Origin: Massilia sp. W12
GTDB taxonomy: Bacteria > Pseudomonadota > Gammaproteobacteria > Burkholderiales > Burkholderiaceae_D
Assembly: GCF_037300705.1 (NCBI RefSeq)
Contig: NZ_CP147776.1
Location: 496,001-560,000 of the forward strand
Direction: 5' to 3'
DNA length: 64,000 bases
This document shows, one piece after another, positions 54,576-63,101 of the stretch. A program made the translations under genes and the position numbers. Every line of letters starts with the position of its first letter. Position 1 is the stretch's first letter. The notes under the pieces were generated by a model. The model saw nothing but the letters and a program-made list of their open reading frames with translations. It did not search any database and was not told the origin of the DNA.

Positions 54576-54604
54576 AAAAAAAAAGCCGCTCTGTGCAGAG
54601 CGGC
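54576..54604 (-). terminator. Terminator of the second DUF1800-DUF1501 operon
   Basis: GCCGCTCTG and CAGAGCGGC form a 9-bp stem with a 2-base loop (54585-54604). On the minus strand it is followed by T9. It ends operon 2, 21 nt after its last stop. Confidence 0.85.
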
Positions 54605-54624
54605 GGTTGTGGCGAGGCTGGAAT

Positions 54625-56007
54625 TTATCCCATAAAGCCCAAATCACGCAGGCTGAAACGGCTTAATTCGCCGCCAAACACATGCGTGTCCAACTGAGCG
54701 GTATCAATGCCAAACCATTTGCCTAATGTGGCGCCATATTGCTGAATCGAAAATTGCGGCACCCAGACTCCGCGTCCGGTGGCGTCATCCGGCCCGCCGA
54801 GCGTGAAATCGGGAAAGCGGCCATACAATGCCCCGCCAGACACGGCGTCGCCCAGAATCATATGGTGACTGCCCCAGCCGTGATCGGTTCCGCCGCTGTT
54901 GGGTTGGAAGCTGCGGCCGAATTCTGACAAAGTGAAGCTGGTGACATTGCTGGCGACCCCGATCTCACGGGTGGCGCGGTAAAACGCCGCCATTGCTACG
55001 GATACTTTGCTCAGGCAATCATTTTGTTGCCAGTTTTGTCCGCCATGGGTGTCAAAGCCGGTTTGCGCGACGAAATACACCTGCCGCCCCGGGCCTTGCG
55101 CGGCGCGGCGTTTGATCAGCTGCGCCACGGTTTTCAGTTGCCGCCCCAGATCGGAGGACGGAAACACGGTTTGTACCGCATTGTTTTCGCTCGCTGCCTG
55201 GATATCGTCAAGTAATTCGACGCCGCTCAGCAAGGCGCGGTTGGCGGCATTCGCCACCAGATTGCCACGCTCGGCGCGCAAGATACGCTGCAGTGCTGCG
55301 CGGCGCGCTGCGGCGGCTTCTGTTGGCCAGAAATTAAAACCGGACATGGATAACAGACCGGTGCTGGGTAAAAGGTTGCCGTGATTCGCCACCCCTTCGA
55401 CAAAAATGCTGCCGTTATAGGTGGTGACGGCATCCAGGTCGCCGCCAACGCCAAAATGGTCGAGCAGGCGCCCACCCCAGCCGCTGCCGCCAACTGTGGG
55501 CGAACCGGCTTGCATTTGCAATTGCTGGTCGGAATGGGAAAACAATTGTGGCGGCAGATTGTTGCCGTCCAGGTAATCAGCCTTGCTGGTCGGGCCTTGC
55601 AGTGAGCCGGCATTCAAGAGCAGGGCCAGCTTGCCATCGGCAAACAAGGCATCCAATTCCGGCATGGCGGAGTGAAAGGCAAAGCTTTGTTGCACCGGGT
55701 TTGCAGTGCTGCGCAGCAGCGCGCTGCGCGTGCCAAGCAAAGTGTTATTGCTCTGTGATAAGGCAATGCTGGTGCTGCCCCGGGTTTGCCGGTACTGCGC
55801 TTGATGTGCATCGTCCAATGGCACAATCATGTTATTGCCATCGTTGCCGCCATATAGATAGACGCAGACCAGGGCTTTGTAATCTGATACAGCGGCATGA
55901 CTGACGCCTGGCAGTAAGCCCATGCCGGCCAGTCCGCTTAAAACCGTGGCCCGTGCTCCCACTCCCATCCAATGCCGGCGCGAAGAATTGATTGCATGTT
56001 TGCTCAT
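54625..56007 (-). CDS. DUF1501 secreted protein, operon 2
   Basis: 460 residues, exactly as long as the operon 1 paralogue and strongly similar along the whole length (VCVYLYGGNDGNNMIVPLDD, FSHSDQQLQMQAGS, QTGFDTHGGQNWQQ, GGTDHGWGSHHMILG). The N-terminus SSRRHWMGVGARATVLSGLA again looks like a Tat-type signal. It starts 13 nt after the DUF1800 stop, the same spacing as in operon 1. Confidence 0.92.
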   Translation of the reverse strand: MSKHAINSSRRHWMGVGARATVLSGLAGMGLLPGVSHAAVSDYKALVCVYLYGGNDGNNMIVPLDDAHQAQYRQTRGSTSIALSQSNNTLLGTRSALLRSTANPVQQSFAFHSAMPELDALFADGKLALLLNAGSLQGPTSKADYLDGNNLPPQLFSHSDQQLQMQAGSPTVGGSGWGGRLLDHFGVGGDLDAVTTYNGSIFVEGVANHGNLLPSTGLLSMSGFNFWPTEAAAARRAALQRILRAERGNLVANAANRALLSGVELLDDIQAASENNAVQTVFPSSDLGRQLKTVAQLIKRRAAQGPGRQVYFVAQTGFDTHGGQNWQQNDCLSKVSVAMAAFYRATREIGVASNVTSFTLSEFGRSFQPNSGGTDHGWGSHHMILGDAVSGGALYGRFPDFTLGGPDDATGRGVWVPQFSIQQYGATLGKWFGIDTAQLDTHVFGGELSRFSLRDLGFMG

Positions 56008-56020
56008 GTTGCGCTCTCTT

Positions 56021-58318
56021 TCACAGTTGGACAGAAAACTCTGCGCTGATGGCCGTCAAATACAGTACGGTCAAGACCCGTTCGCGCTTGTCCGCAATTG
56101 TCAGCAGTGCTTCAAACAGCGCGCTGCGCACCTCTGCGCTCATGCGGCCTTGCAGCAATTGTTTATCGGCCAGATTGATCAGTGCATTCGGATCGGCGGC
56201 CTGATTGATAAAGGGCTGCAGATCGAACAGGACCATGGTTTTATAGTTGCCGCTTAACAGCGAGAAAATAAAGTTGGATCGTTGCACCGCCATGGCCGGC
56301 GCATAAATCTGAAATTCAGGCCCATAGAGATGTTGGTTGCCGGGCAGCTTGGTCAGCGGTGAAAAGAAATTAAAGACGCTGGGGGAGTTGCCCAGTTTTT
56401 GCCCGCTGAGAAAATAATCCCAGAACAGGTTGGTGGGGTCGAGCACTTTGCCATTCAAGGCGCGCACCAGGCTCAAGGTATGCCGCAGCGGATCTTTCAA
56501 CTGACCCTGGGTTGCGCCTGGCTGATTTTGCCGCGCTTCCGGATCGAATAAAATCGCCTTGAGTGTGGCAGCCAAATCACCGCGCTGATTGCCATTGGCC
56601 GCAGTGCCTTGGGCGAAGACGGTGGCGACGCGCGCAATATACGCCGGACTGGGATTGCTGGTGACGAAGTGGCGGATCAGCCTGGTTGAGATAAAAGGAG
56701 CCAGATTGGGGTGATTCAGCAGATTCTCCATGACCGCCTCATAATCCTGCTGCGCAGTTTGGCCGGCAGGCAGCACCACACCTTGCAACAAGGTCTTGGC
56801 GCTTTGGTCGTGATAGCGCTCACGCGGCGTCAGCGGACCGCTGAAATTCTCCGGATTCAAACGCGTATCACTGGCGCCCTGATAAGTCCAGCCGCTCAGA
56901 GCGCGGGAAAAATCGCCGATTCGCGACTGATCATAGCTGCGAATGGGCTGGCCCGAACCATCCAGTTGCAGACTGCCATCCATATTCAGCATGTGCATGC
57001 CGATGGTAAATAGTTGCATCACTTCGCGTGCATAGTTTTCATTCGGGCGCGGTGCTGCGCTATTGGCCATATCCAAATATTTGCCCATGGCCGGGTTGAG
57101 CGTCATTTCCCGCAGCAGATTGCCAAAATTGCCAAAGGCATGGCGTGACAGCGTTTGCAGCCAGGGGCGGATCTCTTCAGCCGCGTTGTTTTTATCTGCG
57201 GAAACCACAAAAATTTGAGACAGTGCAAAGATCATGCGCTGGCGCAACTGGTCATCGCCCGATGCCATCGCAAACAGCCACCGATTTCGCAGTATGTTCA
57301 GATCCATGCTTTCGGAAATCGGCGAAGGCGGCAGCGCCAGTTGTTGCTCAAACCAGGTCTGCGCGCCAAATTGCCGCACCTGCGCCAGATCGCTGGCGGT
57401 CGGGCCGAAGCTGGCTTGCTCTAAAAAGCGCGCGGCGTGGATCAGTTGCGCATCCTGCGCCGGGGCCGGGGTTTGGGTTGGCGTCGGCAGCGGCGTCGGG
57501 GTCGGCGTCGAGCCATCAGCCGGGCTGCGCCCATCTGCCGTGACAAACACCTTGGTCAGCGGCGGCGAACGCTGATCACCCTGATTCACCAGCATCAATT
57601 CCAGTGTGCCCAATTGATTAATGCTGCCATTCACGCGCAGCTCGGTGGCGGAAACATAGGTCGCTTGCGCCAGCTGTCCGTTGACGATGGCCTTGATGCC
57701 GGGGTAAAAATTATTCCCGGTCACCGTCAGTGTATAAGGGCCGGGCATCACGGCGCGTGGCGAGATATTCCACAAGCCTGGTTTGGGCAATTGCACCAAT
57801 TGGCTGCGCGCCACCGAAATGGTGTTGCCATCGAGCGTGAGGCTCAAGCGGATTTCAATCGGGTTACGCGGCGGCAGGCCACTGCTGGGGGCGGTGTATT
57901 GTCCCTCCGCTGTGATGATGCCGTTGGCTGCATTGCCGCCAACCACGCCATTGATAGTCCAGACCGGATTGGGCAGCATTTTGCCGTTAAAACGCGCGCT
58001 GTATCCGCGTGATTGGTTCAGCGTAAGCGGGCTGTCGCCGCCGACAATCGCCAGACCGTTTGCGTCCGGCGTCATTGGCGAAGACTCAGACGGCATGCTT
58101 GGCACAGGCGTGGGCAGCGGCGTCGGAGTGGGCAGCGGGGTGGGGGCCGGGGTTGCCTGACCGGGGGTCGGGCGCGCCGCGCGCGCAGCTTCAGCTTGCG
58201 GCAGCGATAAGCAGATGGCGGCGCCAACCAGACAGACAGAAAACCAGACCGGCATGTGGCGCTTCAGGCTTAGCGCAGCCGCGCCAGTCCTGGGCGACGC
58301 GGAAGATGGCTTGAGCAT
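56021..58318 (-). CDS. DUF1800 secreted protein, operon 2
   Basis: 765 residues from ATG 58318, with AGGAG upstream. Signal peptide ends PQAEA. It then has a Pro/Thr-rich stretch (TPAPTPLPTPTPLPTPVP), an IPT/TIG-like domain (AVMPGPYTLTVTGNNFYPGI), a second PT linker and the DUF1800 domain (AARFLEQASFGPT, MIFALSQIFVVSADKNN, ENYAREVMQLFTIG, STRLIRHFVTSNPSP). It differs from operon 1 chiefly by the additional N-terminal linker. Paralogous duplication of the whole operon is evident. Confidence 0.92.
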   Translation of the reverse strand: MLKPSSASPRTGAAALSLKRHMPVWFSVCLVGAAICLSLPQAEAARAARPTPGQATPAPTPLPTPTPLPTPVPSMPSESSPMTPDANGLAIVGGDSPLTLNQSRGYSARFNGKMLPNPVWTINGVVGGNAANGIITAEGQYTAPSSGLPPRNPIEIRLSLTLDGNTISVARSQLVQLPKPGLWNISPRAVMPGPYTLTVTGNNFYPGIKAIVNGQLAQATYVSATELRVNGSINQLGTLELMLVNQGDQRSPPLTKVFVTADGRSPADGSTPTPTPLPTPTQTPAPAQDAQLIHAARFLEQASFGPTASDLAQVRQFGAQTWFEQQLALPPSPISESMDLNILRNRWLFAMASGDDQLRQRMIFALSQIFVVSADKNNAAEEIRPWLQTLSRHAFGNFGNLLREMTLNPAMGKYLDMANSAAPRPNENYAREVMQLFTIGMHMLNMDGSLQLDGSGQPIRSYDQSRIGDFSRALSGWTYQGASDTRLNPENFSGPLTPRERYHDQSAKTLLQGVVLPAGQTAQQDYEAVMENLLNHPNLAPFISTRLIRHFVTSNPSPAYIARVATVFAQGTAANGNQRGDLAATLKAILFDPEARQNQPGATQGQLKDPLRHTLSLVRALNGKVLDPTNLFWDYFLSGQKLGNSPSVFNFFSPLTKLPGNQHLYGPEFQIYAPAMAVQRSNFIFSLLSGNYKTMVLFDLQPFINQAADPNALINLADKQLLQGRMSAEVRSALFEALLTIADKRERVLTVLYLTAISAEFSVQL

Positions 58319-58491
58319 GGGTGAACTCCTGTTGTTCTTACAGAGAACCAAAACCCGCTGCATATTGTGCGCGTTCTGCGGTGTTTCGGGAATCTCTTTT
58401 TTGCTTTTTGCCGGCGTCAATCCGGCGGTATTGAGTCGGTGGGCGCGCCTGCCTGGGGCGGGTCTGCCGTGTGGACTATCATGTCAAAAAA

Positions 58492-58590
58492 GTTGCCCTA
58501 AATCAATATTGTTTCAGCATGTGGAGAGTAGAGAGATCCGCCTGTCTGCGCCAGTTTCAGCCGATGAATGGCGTAATCCGGCTGATGGAC
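58492..58590 (-). promoter_or_regulatory. 99-nt upstream element, operon 2
   Basis: Ungapped counterpart of 54421-54519, 174-272 nt upstream of the operon 2 start. The rest of 58319-58911, a divergent intergenic region of about 590 bp, shows no gene and no clear sigma-70 promoter that I would defend. Confidence 0.5.
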
Positions 58591-58911
58591 TGCCGCTGCC
58601 GGCAGGCGACTGCAGGCTGGCGCAAACGGGTGGGGAAGGGGTGAGAAACTCAGGGAAGTGCAAATTGTACAAGATTTTGCATTTTTTGAAATTTTAACTG
58701 CAAGGCTGGATATGCTACCGCCTGGATGGCGTAACTCCCGCCTGGCGGATGGTAAAGCTACCCTACAATTCGTGCCACCAAAAAGAAGAAAAGCAGATAC
58801 AATACTGCCAGTCTGTTGTTGGGAAGGCGGCGCACATCCCGGAATTGTGTGTTTTGGCCGTTTTTCCCCGATTTTCATGCTGTGGAATGCCAGGAAACGT
58901 CCAAATCGAAC

Positions 58912-59982
58912 ATGAGCAAACAGAAATATCCGGCGCAAGCATCATTCTTATTTCGTCATAAAGCAATCCAAAAAGTCTGTCACCAGATTTTGCAGCAAAA
59001 CCGGAACCTGGCCTTGCTGCAGGCGGCTTGCGCAGCTGCCGCCTGGCAGGCGCAACAGGAATTGTGGCCTTTGTGTGGGCAACGCGACGCTTTGCGTGTG
59101 CAATTGGCGCAGGCGCTGGATGCGCAAGCCGACGCCGGCCATGAGCGCAAACCGGAACGCGCCAATCTTTACCAATTCACCCATGATTTGCTGGATGTGC
59201 ATTGCACCGGCCTGGCGCAGGACGGGCGTGCGCAATTGCGGCACTTGTGGCCGGCGTATTTCGGCGCAGATTGGCCGCAACATCCATCTTGTTTATCCGG
59301 GCGCGAGCAGGCGGACACCGCTGCGGCTTGCCGCCGCTGGCTGGCGGCGCACCCGGACTGGCATCGTGTGTGCCCGCCATTTATTCAATTGCTTGAGGCG
59401 GTTGCGCATGAGCGCGGCTATGCGGCGCGCCCTGATACGCACGAACATGCTGAAGCTGCGCTGATGAAAGCCGCGCGTGATAGCGTGCAGGAGCAAAAAT
59501 GGCCGGAACGGCAAAGCCAGGCCCTGGCCGGTTTGCACAATCTGCAGCAAGACTTGCTCGGATATTTACAGCGCAGCGGCGCGCCGCAGCTGGCCGTGCA
59601 AGCTTTGCAAGCCTGCGCCGGCGATGCGCTGGCGACTGCCGACTGGTGTGAGCAGCAAAGCGCAGCGCTGGCCGGCTGGCAATGGTCGGGCGCCAATCTG
59701 CATCAATTGCAAGCCGCGCTGGCGGCGCAAGCAGAACAAAGCCTGCGCGCCAGCGCGGCGCTATTGCATGCATGGTGGTGGCTGTTTGCGCGCCGGATCG
59801 ATGCGCGCGCACAGATTTGCACCGGGGCGCAGCAACTCTCGCATCAATTACAGGATTTATTGCAACAGGTGCGCAGCGAATGCGCCACCATGCAGCGCGC
59901 ACTGACGCTGTTGCCGCAACCGGAGCAGCGCAATCCCTGGCTGGAACGGGCGATTTACGGCGAGGCCCAGTTCCAGCATTGA
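58912..59982 (+). CDS. Hypothetical Gln/Ala-rich helical protein
   Basis: 356 residues from ATG 58912 (MSKQKYPAQA); the frame is open to 58816 but the upstream part is non-typical and shares the intergenic region. Almost all helical, rich in Ala, Gln and Leu, with several Trp and His (DLLDVHCTGLAQDGRAQLRH; LLHAWWWLFARRIDARAQIC). No signal peptide, membrane segment or recognisable motif. It is flanked by a divergent DUF1800 operon and a convergent AstE-like gene. I cannot assign a function. Confidence 0.6.
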   Translation: MSKQKYPAQASFLFRHKAIQKVCHQILQQNRNLALLQAACAAAAWQAQQELWPLCGQRDALRVQLAQALDAQADAGHERKPERANLYQFTHDLLDVHCTGLAQDGRAQLRHLWPAYFGADWPQHPSCLSGREQADTAAACRRWLAAHPDWHRVCPPFIQLLEAVAHERGYAARPDTHEHAEAALMKAARDSVQEQKWPERQSQALAGLHNLQQDLLGYLQRSGAPQLAVQALQACAGDALATADWCEQQSAALAGWQWSGANLHQLQAALAAQAEQSLRASAALLHAWWWLFARRIDARAQICTGAQQLSHQLQDLLQQVRSECATMQRALTLLPQPEQRNPWLERAIYGEAQFQH

Positions 59983-60142
59983 ATGTCGCTTGAGTTAAAA
60001 ATACCGGGGCGCTGCATGTGGTGAAATCGGCGTAGTGCTTGTATGCGCCAGCGGCGCCGGATTCTGGCAAAAAACGCAGGCGGGCTTGCGCAAGTGATAA
60101 GCCGGCCTGCGGCTGCGCAGCAAGCGATATCAGGCAATCCCG

Positions 60143-61258
60143 TTACGCCGACAACAAATCGCCTGCGCGGCGCGCTTCCTGACCGGCGATGCGCGCGATT
60201 TCCATGCCGCGCAGCGCATAGCGTTGCGCCGTGCGCGCATACAGCAAACCGGCGATGCTGGCGCGCACCGGGCTGCGCACGCCGTGCACCGGATCGACGA
60301 TTTCCGCCACCAGTTGCCCTGGCTGCACCATCTGCCCAACTTCAGCGTCAAACACAATCACCCCCGGCGTGGCGGCGTGCAGCGGCTCGACCCCGGCCAG
60401 CGGCGTCACCGCATAGTGCGCCGGCGGCAGCGGCGGCGCAGCGCCGAGTAAGATGCCTTCGCTTTGCAAAAAGGCGCAAATCGCCGCCGCATCTTGCGCC
60501 GCCAGCTCATCGCTGACATCGGTTTGCCCGCGCAACTCCAGCGTCAGGGCATGGCAGGCTTGCGGCAGCGGGCGGCCCAGCAATTGCGCCAGTTCCGGCC
60601 ACAGGCGGCTGCAGGATTCATCAAACGGCTCGCCGCCGGACACCTGCGCCGTCAACACCGCGCGAGCGCCGCTGTAGGCGAACAGGGCGGCAAACGCTTG
60701 CGCTGATTGCGGACTGGTGTAGGCGTGCATCACGGCCTGGCAATCGCAGTGCAAATCCAGCACCAGATCGGCATCGATGGCCAGCGCCAGCAGGATGTGC
60801 TTAAGCTGGCTGGCGGCGTTCTGGCGCGTGCCCTGCAGCAGTAATTCGCGCGCCTGGCGGCGCAGCAGGCGCAGCAGCGCAGCCTCATCCGCCGGCAGCT
60901 CCTGCCCTTCCAGACTGGCCGCGACTTCCTGCGCCAGCAGCGGAAATTGGCGGTTGAAATTGATCCCGTTATCAAATTGAAAACGGCCAAACGGCTGGCC
61001 GTGCAGGCTTTGCGCCAATCCAAGCGGATTGGCCAGCGCCACCAACACAATTTCGCCGCAGATCTGCGCTTGCTGTTCGGCCTCTTGCAAGCGGCGCCGC
61101 AAATGGTCGGCGGTCAGCAGGCCGGGCAGCTCGTCGGCGTGCAAGCCGGCCTGGATATACACTTTGCGCGCGGCGCCGGCCGGGCCGAAATGCAGACTCA
61201 ACACATGGTGTTCCGCTTGCAAGCTGTCGGCAGGCAGGGAGTGGCGTTCAATTCTCAT
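60143..61258 (-). CDS. Succinylglutamate desuccinylase/aspartoacylase family protein
   Basis: 371 residues. Zinc ligands of the M14-type deacylase fold are visible: GLHADELPG (HxxE, residues about 40-43) and VLDLHCDCQ (His). FNRQFP and SGGEPFDESC lie in expected places. The C-terminus (VIVFDAEVGQMVQPGQLVAE) resembles the beta-barrel added in many AstE/AspA-like proteins. No arginine-catabolism (ast) genes are nearby, so the substrate is open. It lies 73 nt downstream of proC on the same strand. Confidence 0.88.
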   Translation of the reverse strand: MRIERHSLPADSLQAEHHVLSLHFGPAGAARKVYIQAGLHADELPGLLTADHLRRRLQEAEQQAQICGEIVLVALANPLGLAQSLHGQPFGRFQFDNGINFNRQFPLLAQEVAASLEGQELPADEAALLRLLRRQARELLLQGTRQNAASQLKHILLALAIDADLVLDLHCDCQAVMHAYTSPQSAQAFAALFAYSGARAVLTAQVSGGEPFDESCSRLWPELAQLLGRPLPQACHALTLELRGQTDVSDELAAQDAAAICAFLQSEGILLGAAPPLPPAHYAVTPLAGVEPLHAATPGVIVFDAEVGQMVQPGQLVAEIVDPVHGVRSPVRASIAGLLYARTAQRYALRGMEIARIAGQEARRAGDLLSA

Positions 61259-61331
61259 GACGGGCGGCGGAAAATGGAAAATCGCATTATCGCATTATCG
61301 CATTGACGCGGCAGCAGCAGGGGGCGTGTGC

Positions 61332-62159
61332 TTATGCGCGCCCAAACTCATCGCCCAGCTCGCAGGCGCGCACATATGCGCTGCGGATCGCATGCACAAT
61401 AATGGTCTTGGTTTGCGCATGTTCCATCGCCGTCAGCGCGGCTTGCGTGGTGCCGCCCTTGGAGGTGACTTTTTCACGTAAAGCCGCTACCGGTTCGGGC
61501 GATTGCGCCGCCAATTCCGCTGCGCCGCTGAAGGTGGCCAGCGCCAATTGGCGCCCCTGTTCTTCACTCAGGCCGAGCAACTGGGCGGCGGATTGCATGG
61601 CTTCGATGAAATAAAACACATATGCCGGGCCGCTGCCAGACAGGGCGGTGACGGCGTCCAATTGCTCTTCGTGCTCCAGCCACAGGGTGGCGCCAACGGC
61701 GGATAAAACCTGCTGCGCCAGCTGTTTTTGTTGCGCCGTCACATCCGGCCAGGCTGTCATGCCGCTCATGCCGCGCCCGATCAGGGCCGGCGTATTTGGC
61801 ATGCAGCGCACCAGCGCGCCATAACCGCCCAGCCAGCGTTGCAAATCCACGCCCCGGATGCCGGCGGCGATTGAGATAATCAGCGGCCCGTGCTGAGGCA
61901 ACAGCGGGGCCAATTGCAAAGCGATCTGGCGCATTTGCTGCGGCTTGACCGCCAGCACCAGCACATCCATTTCCATCAAACTGCGGTTGATTTCCTGCGC
62001 CGTGCTGGCCCCGGGATAGTCATGCGCATATTGCGCCAATTGGGCGGGATTGATATCCACCACATGCAGCCGCCCCAGCATGCCGCTGCGCGCCACCCCG
62101 GCGATCAAGGCCGAGGCCATATTTCCGCCGCCGATAAATCCCAGATTCACTGTTTGCAT
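61332..62159 (-). CDS. proC: Pyrroline-5-carboxylate reductase
   Basis: 275 residues; ATG 62159 has GGGGGAAAG upstream. The last step of proline synthesis: NAD(P)H reduction of pyrroline-5-carboxylate. The Rossmann motif FIGGGNMASALIAG is at the N-terminus, VLAVKPQQM in the middle, and the P5CR dimerisation signature ALSGSGPAYVFYFIEAM plus VTSKGGTTQAAL near the end. Length is normal. It is 31 nt downstream of yggS, a common pairing. Confidence 0.96.
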   Translation of the reverse strand: MQTVNLGFIGGGNMASALIAGVARSGMLGRLHVVDINPAQLAQYAHDYPGASTAQEINRSLMEMDVLVLAVKPQQMRQIALQLAPLLPQHGPLIISIAAGIRGVDLQRWLGGYGALVRCMPNTPALIGRGMSGMTAWPDVTAQQKQLAQQVLSAVGATLWLEHEEQLDAVTALSGSGPAYVFYFIEAMQSAAQLLGLSEEQGRQLALATFSGAAELAAQSPEPVAALREKVTSKGGTTQAALTAMEHAQTKTIIVHAIRSAYVRACELGDEFGRA

Positions 62160-62190
62160 GCACTTTCCCCCTTGTGATGTATTGTTTGAT

Positions 62191-62907
62191 TTAAGCTGGA
62201 TAATGACGCTTGCCGAAGATCGCGCTGCCGATGCGCACCAGATTGGCGCCTTGCGCGACGGCGTCCTCCAGATCATCCGACATGCCCATTGAGAGCGTAT
62301 CGAAGGCGGCAAATGCTGGCTGTGCGCCATATTCTGCGCGCAGCTGTTCAAACAGTGCGCGCATTTGCGCAAAAGGCGCGCGGCGCACTTCTGGCGCGGC
62401 CTCCGGGGCTGGCGCGGGAATCGCCATCAAACCGCGCAAACGCAGCTGCGGCAAGCCGGCCACCGCCGCCGCCAGCGCCGGCAGATCCGCCGGCGCAATC
62501 CCGCTTTTGCTGGCTTCGCCGCTGATATTGACTTGCAGACAGATATTTAAAGGCGGCAAATCGGACGGGCGCTGCGCTGACAAGCGTTCAGCGATTTTTA
62601 AGCGGTCCACCGTATGCACCCAGGCGAAATGCTCCGCCGCAGGCCGTGTCTTATTGCTTTGCAAAGGGCCGATAAAATGCCACTCCAGCGGTAAATCCTG
62701 TAACAGCGCCTGCTTTTCCAGCGCTTCCTGCAAATAATTTTCGCCAAAGGCGATTTGCCCGGCCTCATACGCCATGCGCACAGCGGCGGCGTCAAAGGTT
62801 TTTGAGACAGCCAGCAGGCGCACGCTCTCAGGCGGACGGCCGGCAGCGCTGGCGGCAGCGGAAATCCGCTCGTGCACAGCTTGCAAGTTTTGGCGAATTG
62901 CGAACAT
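62191..62907 (-). CDS. yggS: PLP homeostasis protein, YggS/PLPBP family
   Basis: 238 residues from ATG 62907 (MFAIRQNLQAVHERI), a normal family length; longer starts add unlikely residues. The PLP-binding lysine is in LLAVSKTFDAA. FGENYLQEALEK, WHFIGPLQSNK, LQVNISGEASKSG and the phosphate-binding GMSDDLEDAVAQGAN and VRIGSAIFG are all present. It buffers pyridoxal phosphate and affects amino-acid pools. Divergent from pilT across 194 bp and in operon with proC. Confidence 0.95.
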   Translation of the reverse strand: MFAIRQNLQAVHERISAAASAAGRPPESVRLLAVSKTFDAAAVRMAYEAGQIAFGENYLQEALEKQALLQDLPLEWHFIGPLQSNKTRPAAEHFAWVHTVDRLKIAERLSAQRPSDLPPLNICLQVNISGEASKSGIAPADLPALAAAVAGLPQLRLRGLMAIPAPAPEAAPEVRRAPFAQMRALFEQLRAEYGAQPAFAAFDTLSMGMSDDLEDAVAQGANLVRIGSAIFGKRHYPA

Positions 62908-63101
62908 AATCAGCAACCATGGTGAGGAAGAGACAAAACCCGGAATCGACGCCACAGCAAAAAACCGTTTTGCGCTTCGGGGGCGGAGATTCTGCAGTGC
63001 AATATTCTAGCGGCACAACACAGGATTGTCCGGTTTTGACGCCTCACCCGGATGCCGGCATGCCCGCCGGCCCGGCCATACTCACAGCACAGGGATAATA
63101 C

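Noticed and set aside
61283-61305. TCGCATTA repeats between proC and the AstE-like gene as an operator
   Set aside because: Three short direct repeats in a 73-bp gap; nothing supports a binding site over chance slippage.
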